A stretch of DNA of 64,000 nucleotides from Adenophora triphylla var. japonica (taxonomy: Eukaryota; Streptophyta; Magnoliopsida; Asterales; Campanulaceae). The translations under genes and the position numbers were made by a program. How positions within the stretch are numbered: the stretch's first letter is position 1; the number at the start of each line of letters is the position of its first letter. This document shows, piece after piece, positions 1 through 10,836 of this stretch. The stretch is from contig JAFEMH010004875.1 in assembly GCA_022495995.1 (NCBI GenBank), positions 123,898-187,897 on the forward strand. The letters are read 5' to 3'. The notes under the pieces are model-generated. The model was given only the letters and a program-made list of their open reading frames with translations, was not told where the DNA came from and did no database searches.

Positions 1-560
1 GTCACCTGAAATATTTTAATTACCAGTGATAAGGGAATTGGTGAGGTGTTTCCTCAGAGTGGTTTATACTGCCAGTTAGGGCAGTCGAATTTCATATTGA
101 TGTAATGCCAAGTTAGTACCATATCCAAGAGCACCTTGCAGAAGGGCACAGGATGTATTGGTAAATATGATGAGTAAAGTTTCGAATTTGATCTTGATAA
201 CTTGTGATAATCTTTATAGAGGATATCTTGAGTTGTTCAGAGTTATGAAGAGATTTTGGGAATTAATTGCAAATTATGTATCTGTTTTTCGTGAGAATAA
301 ATTGGTTGCGGAATTCAGTAAGTGTGAATGTGACTCAAGAAAATTATAATGTTGGGCCTTATAGTTTCAAGCTTTGGGCATTGTTATTAATTTCTCGAGT
401 ATTGAGACCCTGGTCAAATGGAATAACCTTTGGCAGTGTTAGAATTCCGTAGTCTTCTGGATTTGACAGATTGTTACCAGATCACTTATTGAAGGATTGG
501 TGGATCACTCAGGTAAGTATGTCTAAAATTCGGGACGAATTTTATTTAAGGGGGAGTGAG
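1..560 (+). pseudogene. 3' internal end of a Ty3 element with RT scrap and pol end
   Basis: Positions 158-349 are open and contain FRENKLVAEFSKCEC (about 287-331). This matches the conserved RT segment just after the catalytic YVDD region in plant Ty3 elements. The reading then breaks, and at 520-560 the sequence shows the typical end of chromovirus pol running straight into the polypurine tract AAGGGGGAGTGAG. Everything between RT and the integrase C-terminus is missing. The stretch is a decayed remnant, not a gene. Confidence 0.7.
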
Positions 561-933
561 TGTCACGACCCTAGGTCCGGGCACTAATTTGGCCACGTGT
601 TGAGCACGTGAGGGTAGGGATGCATTGTATCTCCTCCTATTTATTATGTGAGTGGAATGACTATGCGTTCATTCCGGGAGTTGAATTGGAAATTTGATTA
701 GGCTTTGTGTTATTTTTAAAGGTTATAACTTACTTGAATTTAGGCATTGAAATAGCAATGTGGATTATATAATGCCTAAAAGAGATAAAAGAGAAGTTGT
801 GTAGTAGAATGATGACATTTGAAATGTGAAATGAAAGTGTTATAAAAAGTTTGAGGAGCTTACGTGTAAGTATAAGTTAAAGGTAGTGATTTGTTTACTT
901 TCAAACCTTGAGGAGCTAGAGTGAAAGATTGGT

Positions 934-943
934 TATATAAATA
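934..943 (+). promoter_or_regulatory. Probable TATA box in Ty3 LTR 1
   Basis: TATATAAATA lies 373 bp inside the LTR, followed by a pyrimidine-rich stretch suitable for a start site. The same motif is at 6869-6878 in LTR 2. If used, U3 is only about 0.4 kb and more than 3 kb of the LTR would be transcribed leader (R-U5). Confidence 0.5.
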
Positions 944-1679
944 TCCTTCTTACCTTATCCAAGAAGCTCATTTTCTTTCCTCAGCTTCCTCTTCTTCTCC
1001 TACGTTCTAAAAGGTTCCAAACCCTAGGTAAGCTTCATAAAATCCCAGAAATTCCTAAGTGAAGTGGTTGTTGTTTTCAGCTTGGAATAATTGCAAAGAA
1101 GGGTGAATAGAGAAAGTTTAGTCGATTGCATCCTCTTCTCCTTGAGGTAAGTTGTTATGATTCTTTGTTATAATTGTTCATGCTTGGTTGCAAGATGCTA
1201 TACTGAGTATGTAGGATATTTTGGATGTGGTTTAACAAGTTTCTAGCTTGGAATTGTTGAAACCATGAACTGAGAGTGAATAAGTGGAGAAGGGTTATAT
1301 TATGGGTTGTAATTGATAAAGGAAGGTTGGATTAAGTATATGGTTCTAATTCAATAACTGCTCACTTGTGTTTAATCATGTTATTGTGAACTGGTGAAGG
1401 GTTATTGAGAAGTTGGGTAAGTATTGTGATGTTTGATATGGAAACACACTAGGTTGGTGTTGATTTACATGGCCTAGGGTGGTGCTATAGATTGGTCCTT
1501 GTTGTATCCATGTTATATAGGTGTTATGAGACTTGAAAGGAGTATATTGGAGTCCCAAAACAGGTATATGCACTGCTGTAAATGGCCTTGAAGTAGCAGA
1601 GAACAAAGGTGGCAGAACTGGGTTGTTGTTGTTGTGTTTGCTGGTGTTTCGGCTTCAACAAGAGTTTCTGGTGGAAGGG

Positions 1680-1801
1680 CACGACTCGTGCCTATGAGCA
1701 CGAGTCGTGACCCTCAGGGGGCACTCGTGAAAGGTAGTCGTGGCCTTGGAATCAGTCGTGCAGGGGAGTTTCACGACTCGTGCATGCATGCACGACTCGT
1801 G
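1680..1801 (+). repeat. Palindrome cluster CACGACTCGTG in LTR 1
   Basis: Full words start at 1680, 1699, 1772 and 1791, giving two pairs with the same 19 nt pitch. Half-words (ACTCGTGA, AGTCGTGG, AGTCGTGC) lie between them. The second pair encloses a TGCATGCATGCA palindrome. The cluster is conserved at 7618-7739 in LTR 2. Confidence 0.85.
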
Positions 1802-4271
1802 ACCAAATCAAGGGTCTGGGGTCAACTTTGAGGCCTTATAGACCTAGGTAAATGGGTAGGGATTGAACCAATCTTTAACTACACTTGTATTACAACTTTA
1901 TTACAATATTGTAGAACTTGGAATTGGCTAAAAAGGTATTGGCAAGAGCTTTAAATATTGATTGAAAATTGCTTGCAAGGCAGTTTTGTCAGTGAACTGT
2001 TCTAATTTGCAGTTTTGGTCCATTTTCTAGGCTTTGAAAACCTAGGCTAAACAACTAGGATTGGAACACTTTTTAATCCTATATCTAGTAAAACTTTAGT
2101 ACTATATTAGGGAACTTGAAATGGTCCAATTTGATAATGGGAAGTGCTTTAAATATTGACTTAAAGTTGCTTGGCAGGCATGTTTGAAAGCTGAACTGTT
2201 TTACCCTGTAGTCTTGGTCCATGTTTGAGGCATTGGAAACCTAGGCTAAACAACTCAGATTGTAACAATTTTTGATCCTGTATTTAGTAAAACTTTATTA
2301 CTACATAATGGAGTTTGAATTGGGCCAAAAAGATATTGATAAGGTCCTTAAATAATGTCTCAAAAATGCTTGAGATGCGATTGTGAAACTCGAACCAAAG
2401 TTTATAAAACTTGGGAAAATGAACCTAAACCCTAAAGGGAAGTTGTTCAGTGTTGTATAATGATTGCGTAGGGTTATTTATATGTTGTTTTACTCCTACG
2501 TGATGACTTGTATAAGGTTATTGGGTGAAATGGTGCATAAAGTGTAGGATGCACTACTTCATTGATTTGGACAGGAGTGGTAACACCCTGTTATTAAATT
2601 ATACCTTGTGTATTGAAGATGTAGGTCTCATATATGATACATGGTGCCTTATGTGGTTATATTTATAGGGTTGTGAGTTCAAATAATGTGTAGAACGCAT
2701 AATACCCTAAGTGCTTGATTGGAACCTTTATAGAAAGTGTTCCATGTTATAGCATGATTGTGTAGGGTTGGTTATATGTTGTTTTACCCCTACATGGTGA
2801 CTTGTACAAGGTCATGGGGTTATATAGTGCCTTTAATGGATGTTGTATTAGTATGTTCATTTGGCAGGAGTATAAGTATACCCTGTATTGGTTTATAAGC
2901 TGTATAATGGTTATGTGGAACTTATGTGATATATATTGTGCATAAGTGTTTACATACTTTATAGTTGATTGTGTACAAAGTGTTTAAATACTTGTTGCAC
3001 AGTTTCTTGGGTTGAGCATGAGTAATTAATACCATGTCATTACATTGTTGTTATTCAATAGTGTTGAAATACATGTGCACTATTGTGATTGATTTAACAT
3101 GAGTTATAGTTCCATGTTATGTATATTGATGTCCCATAGGGTGGACTTATGTTCAAGTATCTATTATGTGCTTGACTATGATGGTATCAGCTGAACATTT
3201 TGGGGGTATATGGGATCCTAACACTTATGAGAAGATATTTCATAAAGGGTTTAGATTGCCTTATACCTGTGACCTCTCCCCCGTCTGTGGCCACGGTCTG
3301 GGGGTGCGCAACTTCTATGGATATGTGCAGTCATGCCATATGAATGCTGATAACTTATATGGATCTCTGTTGAGGTCGTATAAGACGTGAATAAGCACTA
3401 GCATTTCACGAGAGCTGAGTAACCCTCCCACCGTTGTACTACATATGATTCAGATGGGAATGGTAAGGGAAAGGTAACGTAAAGTGTTTACTGTTTTCCC
3501 AATATGATATAGCAACTTGATTGTATGTTGCATTGAATGTGACTTATTGGTCAAATGGAAAAGGTAACATAATGTGTTTACTGTTTTTTCCCAATGTGGT
3601 TATTGAGCAACCAGTTTGGTGTTGCACATTATATTAGCAACTTTGTGTATGTGTTGCCTATCACAGACTTCCCATCGGGTCGATGGAAAAGGTAGGGAAA
3701 GGTAACGTAAAGTGTTTACTGTTTTTTCCCAATGTGATATTGCGCAACCTGTTATGTGTTGCATATTGTATGGCATATTGTTGCATACATAATAGCTTGC
3801 TGAGATTTTATCTCACCCCTTCTCCCTTTACTGTTTTAGATTCAGCTGAGACAGGCGGACTATACCGGTGAGGCCGGGAAGGAGTTTGGATCGTATTTTG
3901 GTTGTCATGGTATGTTTATATTTATGTGGGAGTTGGGAGTAGTTGTGGTTATTTGATACTGGGAAACTGTTATAAAACATTTTCAGTATGTAATGTTGTA
4001 ATTAATCTTGGGTTTGGATTGTTTTAAAAGTTGGCTTGTGTAAGCCATAACAGTTGTAGTATTTGTAAATTATTCAGGTTATAACTGGTAGAAGCAGGTT
4101 CATATTTCACCTCTATGTAGGGAGGTTATTTTGAAATGGTTTTTAAAATGGAGTGTTATACTTTTCAAGTGGATTTAAAAGAAAAGTTTTTTTTTTTTGA
4201 AATGGTATATTTTGGGACCCTCTATCTTGGGACACGATTTATAGGTCCGGGAGTTGGGAGGCGCTCACAGT

Positions 4272-4283
4272 TGGTATCAGAGC
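4272..4283 (+). promoter_or_regulatory. Primer-binding site (initiator Met tRNA type)
   Basis: TGGTATCAGAGC, two bases after the LTR end, is the standard plant primer site complementary to the 3' end of initiator methionine tRNA. It fixes the 3' edge of LTR 1. Confidence 0.9.
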
Positions 4284-4368
4284 CCAGGTTAGAAGTCAAG
4301 GGTAGATGTCTAGCCTAAGGGGAATGTGTGATATCTGACGCCGAGTGTTGAATGCAGGAAGTCGTTCA

Positions 4369-5426
4369 ATGGCGGGAAATGGTGATGATCAACCAAGGGA
4401 TCACGAAAATGTGAATAAAATGGGAACAGAAGGAGACCAGAATATAGATATGATGAAGATGTTCAGGGTCTTTCTACAGTATATGGCAGCTCAGGGGCAA
4501 GCTCCACAGCAACCTGAGGTACGACCAAAACCTGGAATAGAAGAGTTTGTAAGGATGAATCCACCAAGCTTTAAAGGAAATCCCAATCCGGGGAAGGCAG
4601 CAAAATGGTTAGAAGCAATGAATAAAATTTTCGAGGCTATAAGCATTCCTGATGAAGAAAAGGTTAGGAGTGCTATTTGCAAGCTGGAAGGTCCAGCGAA
4701 TCATTGGTGGCAATGTTTGCATGAGTATTGGGAGCGGGCTCATACGCCCCAAACTTGGACTAATTTCACTCAGAATTTCGAGGATTATTTTGTTACCATG
4801 GTTACTCGAGATAAGATGGAGGTGGAGTTCTTACGTCTAAAGCAGGGATTTATGACGGTAGCTCAGTATTCGGTAAGGTTTGCGGAATTGGCTCAATGTT
4901 GTCCTCACTTGGTAACACATGAAGGGAGGAGAGTTTATCATTTTGTAAAAGGTTGAGACCCGAATTGAAGGAACAAGTATCGACTTATGCCTATGCCGAC
5001 TATCAGACGACCAGGGATAGGGCGTTTCAGATTGAGAACGACCTTGAGAAGTACCAAAGGGAATTGGAAAGGGATGTAAGCAAGTTAAAGCATCAGGAAT
5101 AAGGCTCCAGACTGATCAGAGGATAGTCTAGTTCTTCAGTTTCTGGAAGGGTTCAAGGAGTACAGATTGTAGCTTCTACAGTTCAGCCAGTATCCGGACA
5201 TCATGGCAAGGGTTGTAAATTTTGTCAGCGGATTGGACATACAGAAGGCACGTGTTGGAGAAAACAAGGAAGGTGTATGAATTGTGGGGAATTGGGGCAT
5301 TTCAGAAAAGATTGTCCTAAATCTAGACTTCAACAAGGACAGACATCAGGCAGTGGCCAACAAAGAGGGCAACAAAGTGGTGGTACAAAAAGGGATACTG
5401 AAGGGAAAGCAAAGGAGAAAGTCTAA
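4369..5426 (+). pseudogene. gag: Ty3 gag (capsid and nucleocapsid), frameshifted
   Basis: The frame opens at ATG 4369 (MAGNGDDQ). It carries a Retrotrans_gag-type capsid region with the WLEAMNKIFE and HWWQCLHEYW blocks, then breaks at about 4956 by a frameshift. The next stretch has in-frame stops near 5100. Two CCHC zinc knuckles of nucleocapsid type are readable at about 5214-5255 (CKFCQRIGHTEGTC) and 5274-5315 (CMNCGELGHFRKDC). The gag stop is at 5424-5426. Gag forms the virus-like particle and packages element RNA. This copy could not make a full-length product. Being the only long ORF left, it suggests a gag-only (TR-GAG-like) family that borrows pol functions; that is inference. Confidence 0.82.
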
Positions 5427-6495
5427 GGCCGAGTCTTAGCTTAAGATTATGGAGAGATAGATTCCTCCACAGTTATTAAAGGTATATTACCTGTCTCAGG
5501 AAATAGGGGTTATATTTTTATATAGATCCCAGTTTATCCCGTTCTTAGGTGGCATTGCATTTTGTTTTATTTGCATAAATGGCCTAAGAATTGTTTATGT
5601 GCTAGAGGTTTCAACTCCTATGGGAGAGTACCTCGAATTTTCTTTGATTATCAAGGTTGTGACATGATTATTTGTGGGCATGGATTGCCAGTAGAATTGG
5701 TAGACTTACCAATTCGGGATATTGTGGTTATACTTGGCCTGTAGTGGTTAAGTAGATTGTGTTTGGGTAGACTTTTGCAAGTAGCAAGTCTCCTTTTCTA
5801 TGTTTGACTTGCCTCTGTTTGTAGTTGAGGTGGATAAGTCATTATTTGATATTCGTGTTGCATATGCATTAAAGGCCTAAGTGTATGGTCTAAAGAATGT
5901 GAATGTTATTTATTTCCGTGTGAGACTTGAATAAAAAGTCACCTGAAATATTTTAATTACCAGTGGTAAGTGGATTAGTAAGGTGTTTCCTCAGAGTATT
6001 TCTTAATGCCAGTTAGGGCAGTTGAATTTCATATTGATGTAATGTCAAGTTAGTACCATATCCAAGAGCACCTTACAGAAGGGCATAGGATGTATTGGTA
6101 AATATGATGAGTAAAGCTTCGAATTTGATCTTGATAACTTGTGATAATCTTTATAGAGGATATCTTGGTTTATTCAGAGTTATGAAGAGATCTTGGGAAT
6201 TAATTGCAAATTATGTATCTGTTTTTCGTGAGAATAAATTGGTTGCGGAATTCAGTAAGTGTGAATGTGACTCAAGAAAATTATAATGTTGGGCCTTATA
6301 GTTTCAAGCTTTGGGCATTGTTATTAATTTCTCGAGTATTGAGACCCTGGTCAAATGGAATAACCTTTGGCAGTGTTAGAATTCCGTAGTCTTCTGGATT
6401 TGACATTGATACCGCATCACTTATTGAAGGATTGGTGGATCACTCAGGTAAGTATGTCTAAAATTCGGGACAAATTTTATTTAAGGGGGAGTGAG
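5427..6495 (+). pseudogene. Scraps of protease, RT and pol end
   Basis: At about 5590-5744 the broken reading resembles the C-terminal half of a chromovirus protease (STPMGEYLE, then VDLPIRDIVVILG), with stops and shifts. From 5938 the sequence repeats 1-560: RT scrap FRENKLVAEFSKCEC at about 6224-6268, then the end-of-pol signature and polypurine tract ending at 6495. The D(S/T)GA active site, the RT catalytic centre, RNase H and the integrase core are absent. Confidence 0.7.
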
Positions 6496-9400
6496 TGTCA
6501 CGACCCTAGGTCCGGGCACTAATTTGGCCACGTGTTGAGCACGTGAGGGTAGGGATGCATTGTATCTCCTCCTATTTATTATGTGAGTGGAATGACTATG
6601 CGTTCATTCCGGGAGTTGAATTGGAAATTTGATTAGGCTTTGTGTTATTTTTAAAGGTTATAACTTACTTGAATTTAGGCATTGAAATAGCAATATGGAT
6701 TATATAATGCCTAAAAGAGATAAAAGAGAAGTTGTGTAGTAGAATGATGACATTTGAAATGTGAAATGAAAGTGTTATAAAAAGTTTGAGGAGCTTACGT
6801 GTAAGTATAAGTTAAAGGTAGTGATTTGTTTACTTTCAAACCTTGAGGAGCTAGAGTGAAAGATTGGTTATATAAATATCCTTCTTACCTTATCCAAGAA
6901 GCTCATTTTCTTTCCCTCACCTTCCTCTTCTTCTCCTACGTTCTAAAAGGTTCCAAACCCTAGGTAAGCTTCATAAAATCCCAGAAATTCCTAAGTGAAG
7001 TGGTTGTTGTTTTCAGCTTGGAATAATTGCAAAGAAGGGTGAATAGAGAAAGTTTAGTCGATTGCATCCTCTTCTCCTTGAGGTAAGTTGTTATGATTCT
7101 TTGTTATAATTGTTCATGCTTGGTTGCAAGATGCTATACTGAGTATGTAGGATATTTTGGATGTGGTTTAACAAGTTTCTAGCTTGGAATTGTTGAAACC
7201 ATGAACTGAGAGTGAATAAGTGGAGAAGGGTTATATTATGGGTTGTAATTGATAAAGGAAGGTTGGATTAAGTATATGGTTCTAATTCAATAACTGCTCA
7301 CTTGTGTTTAATCATGTTATTGTGAACTCGGTGAAGGGTTATTGAGAAGTTGGGTAAGTATTGTGATGTTTGATATGGAAACACACTAGGTTGGTGTTGA
7401 TTTACATGGCCTAGGGTGGTGCTATAGATTGGTCCTTGTTGTATCCATGTTATATAGGTGTTATGAGACTTGAAAGGAGTATATTGGAGTCCCAAAACAA
7501 GTATATGCACTGCTGTAAATGGCCTTGAAGTAGCAGAGAACAAAGGTGGCAGAAGCTGGGTTGTTGTTGTTGTGTTCTTTGGTGTTTCGGCTTCAACAAG
7601 AGTTTCTGGTGGAAGGGCACGACTCGTGCCTATGAGCACGAGTCGTGACCCTCAGGGGGCACTCGTGAAAGGTAGTCGTGGCCTTGGAATCAGTCGTGCA
7701 GGGGAGTTTCACGACTCGTGCATGCATGCACGACTCGTGACCAAATCAAGGGTCTGGGGTCAACTTTGAGGCCTTATAGACCTAGGTAAATGGGTAGGGA
7801 TTGAACCAATCTTTAACTACACTTGTATTACAACTTTATTACAATATTGTAGAACTTGGAATTGGCTAAAAAGGTATTGGCAAGAGCTTTAAATATTGAT
7901 TGAAAATTGCTTGCAAGGCAGTTTTGTCAGTGAACTGTTCTAATTTGCAGTTTTGGTCCATTTTCTAGGCTTTGAAAACCTAGGCTAAACAACTAGGATT
8001 GGAACACTTTTTAATCCTATATCTAGTAAAACTTTAGTACTATATTAGGGAACTTGAAATGGTCCAATTTGATAATGGGAAGTGCTTTAAATATTGACCT
8101 AAAGTTGCTTGGCAGGCATGTTTGAAAGCTGAACTGTTTTACCCTGTAGTCTTGGTCCATGTTTGAGGCATTGGAAACCTAGGCTAAACAACTCGGATTG
8201 GAACAATTTTTGATCCTGTATTTAGTAAAACTTTATTACTACATAATGGAGTTTGAATTGGGCCAAAAAGATATTGATAAGGTCCTTAAATAATGTCTCA
8301 AAAATGCTTGAGATGCGATTGTGAAACTCGAACCAAAGTTTATAAAACTTGGGAAAATGAACCTAAACCCTAAAGGGAAGTTGTTCAGTGTTGTATAATG
8401 ATTGCGTAGGGTTATTTATATGTTGTTTTACTCCTACGTGATGACTTGTATAAGGTTATTGGGTGAAATGGTGCATAAAGTGTAGGATGCACTACTTCAT
8501 TGATTTGGACAGGAGTGGTAACACCCTGTTATTGAATTATACCTTATGTATTGAAGATGTAGGCCTCATATATGATACATGGTGCCTTATGTGGTTATAT
8601 TTATAGGGTTGTGAGTTCAAATAATGTGTAGAACGCATAATACCCTAAGTGCTTGATTGGAACCTTTATAGAAAGTGTTCCATGTTATAGCATGATTGTG
8701 TAGGGTTGGTTATATGTTGTTTTACCCCTACATGGTGACTTGTACAAGGTCATGGGGTTATATAGTGCCTTTAATGGATGTTGTACTAGTATGTTCATTT
8801 GGCAGGAGTATAAGTATACCCTGTATTGGTTTATAAGCTGTATAATGGTTATGTGGAACTTATGTGATATATATTGTGCATAAGTGTTTACATACTTTAT
8901 AGTTGATTGTGTACAAAGTGTTTAAATACTTGTTGCACAGTTTCTTGGGTTGAGCATGAGTAATTAATACCATGTCATTACATTGTTGTTATTCAATAGT
9001 GTTGAAATACATGTGCACTATTGTGATTGATTTAACATGAGTTATAGTTCCATGTTATGTATATTGATGTCCCATAGGGTGGACTTATGTTCAAGTATCT
9101 ATTATGTGCTTGACTATGATGGTATCAGCTGAACATTTTGGGGGTATATGGGATCCTAACACTTATGAGAAGATATTTCATAAAGGGTTTAGATTGCCTT
9201 ATACCTGTGACCTCTCCCCGTCTCGTGGCCACGGTGCAGGGTGCGCAACTTCTATGGATATGTGCAGTCATGCCATATGAATGCTGATAACTTATATGGA
9301 TCTCTGTTGAGGTCGTATAAGACGTGAATAAGCACTAGCATTTCACGAGAGCTGAGTAACCCTCCCACCGTTGTACTACATATGATTCAGATGGGAATGG

Positions 9401-10205
9401 TAAGGGAAAGGTAACGTAAAGTGTTTCTTGTTTTCCCAATATGATATAGCAACTTGATTGTATGTTGCATTGAATGTGACTTATTGGTCAAATGGAAAAG
9501 GTAACATAATGTGTTTACCGTTTTTCCCAATGTGGTTATTGAGCAACCGGTTTGGTGTTGCACATTATATTAGCAACCTTTGTGTATGTGTTGCCTATTG
9601 CGGGACTTACCGGTCGAGATGGAAAAGGTAGGGAAAGGTAACGTAAAGTGTTTCTTGCTTTTCCCAATGTGATATTGCGCAACCTGTTATGTGTTGCATA
9701 TTGTATGGCATATTGTTGCATACATAATAGCTTGCCGAGATTTTATCTCACCCCTTCTCCCTTTCTTGTTTTAGATTCAAATTCGAGACAAAGCGGACCA
9801 TACCGTTGAGGCCGGGAAGGAGTTTGGATCGTATTTTGGTTGTCAGGGTATATATGTATTTATGTGGGAGTTGGGAGTAGTTGTGGTTATTTGATACTGG
9901 GAAACGGTTATAAAACATTTTCAGTATGTAATGTTGTAATTAATCTTGGGTTTGGATTGTTTTAAAAGTTGGCTTGTGTAAGCCATAGCAGTTGTAGTAT
10001 TTGTAAATTATTCAGGTCATAACTGGTAGAAGCAGGTTCATATTTCACCTCTATGTAGGGAGGTTATTTTGAAATGGTTTTTAAAATGGAGTGTTATACT
10101 TTTCAAGTGGATTTAAAAGAAAAGTTTTTTTTTTGAAATGGTATATTTTGGGACCCTCTATCTTGGGACACGATTTATAGGTCCGGGAGTTGGGAGGCGC
10201 TCACA
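6496..10205 (+). repeat. LTR 2 of the Ty3 deletion derivative (3710 bp)
   Basis: Begins TGTCACGACC and ends GCTCACA, nearly the same as LTR 1 and one base longer. The sequence after it (GTCGCCACTG) is not the primer site seen after LTR 1, so this is the outer 3' LTR. It differs from LTR 1 mainly between 3280 and 3870 (LTR 1 coordinates), where several TTTACTG tracts read TTTCTTG here. A TATA-like motif lies at 6869-6878 and a palindrome cluster at 7618-7739. Confidence 0.92.
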
Positions 10206-10836
10206 GTCGCCACTGTAGCGATGCGTGTATTTTGAATAACAGAGTCGCCACTTATTATTTATTAAGAAAAACAATAAGAAAAACCTTTTTGATTTGAAAA
10301 AAGATTTGAGGTTTCGGGGGTTAAGTTATGAAATGGGTAGGTCGAGGAGCATCCATTCCACCCGATCCGAAGATTGGTCTTGCCAATTGAGTATTATCAA
10401 TCCTTTTATTTTTAACATTAAAATAAAGGAATAAGAAAACCCTAATCAATTTCTTGATTAGGAATGTCGGATTGTACGCTTCGAGATCGCCTTCATCGAT
10501 TTAAGGGACTCTAGGCTAATCATTTTGATGGGATTACACCACTCTAAAAGCCAATAGAGAGAGATTGAGAAGAAGAGAGTAAAAGTATAGGAATTTACCT
10601 AGCGTTTGGGGAGTGTTTGATTTAGAACGTGGTTCTAAGATGTCTTTTCGGTCGAGAAGTGATTTGGGCAGAGTTTCGACTCAATATGAGAGTCAAATCT
10701 TGATGCGAACAGAGCTTCGTCTCAATCCTTGATTCGGGTTTGGATGTTTGTTGATCAACAAGGTTGATAAACAAACTTTAGGTGATTTTAGGGAGGTTTT
10801 GTGAGTGATTTGAAGGAATCGTTCGTGGAGAGAAAC
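10206..10836. other. Unclassified fragment with Tat-like LTR junction motifs
   Basis: No gene seen. It lies between the Ty3 LTR end and the Tat LTR. GTCGCCACTG at its start and GAGTCGCCAC at about 10241 are, on the minus strand, GTGGCGAC primer-site cores as in Tat/Ogre elements. The rest may be a piece of another Tat LTR lying at higher coordinates than its primer site. It contains no TG...CA boundary I can define. It could instead be a fragment of unrelated repeat. Confidence 0.35.

Larger units (their letters stand above)
561..4269 (+). repeat. LTR 1 of the Ty3 deletion derivative (3709 bp)
   Basis: Begins TGTCACGACC directly after the polypurine tract and ends CTCACA directly before a primer-binding site. 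It aligns along its whole length with 6496-10205. It is very long for an LTR and is internally repetitive: three diverged units of about 195 bp (from about 1828, 2023 and 2223), a duplication of about 297 bp (about 2446 and 2742), and three related units around 3462, 3557 and 3684. A cluster of CACGACTCGTG palindromes lies at 1680-1801. Confidence 0.92.
1..10205 (+). mobile_element. Ty3 (chromovirus-like) deletion-derivative elements in tandem arrangement
   Basis: Order: 3' internal end (1-560), complete LTR (561-4269), primer site, gag and pol scraps (4270-6495), complete LTR (6496-10205). The first LTR is preceded by a polypurine tract and followed by a primer-binding site, so it serves as 3' LTR of one unit and 5' LTR of the next. 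The two 3' internal ends (1-560 and 5938-6495) are nearly the same and carry the same deletion: an RT scrap is followed directly by the end of pol. No intact RT, RNase H or integrase remains, so the family is non-autonomous. Membership of the chromovirus (Tekay/Del) group is inferred from the gag type, the initiator-Met primer site and the pol-end/polypurine signature. The left end lies outside the window, so no target duplication can be checked. Confidence 0.85.

Noticed and set aside
1376..1831. Small frames in the Ty3 LTR present in both copies
   Set aside because: They differ in length between LTRs through single indels and show no domain; conserved only because the LTRs are alike.
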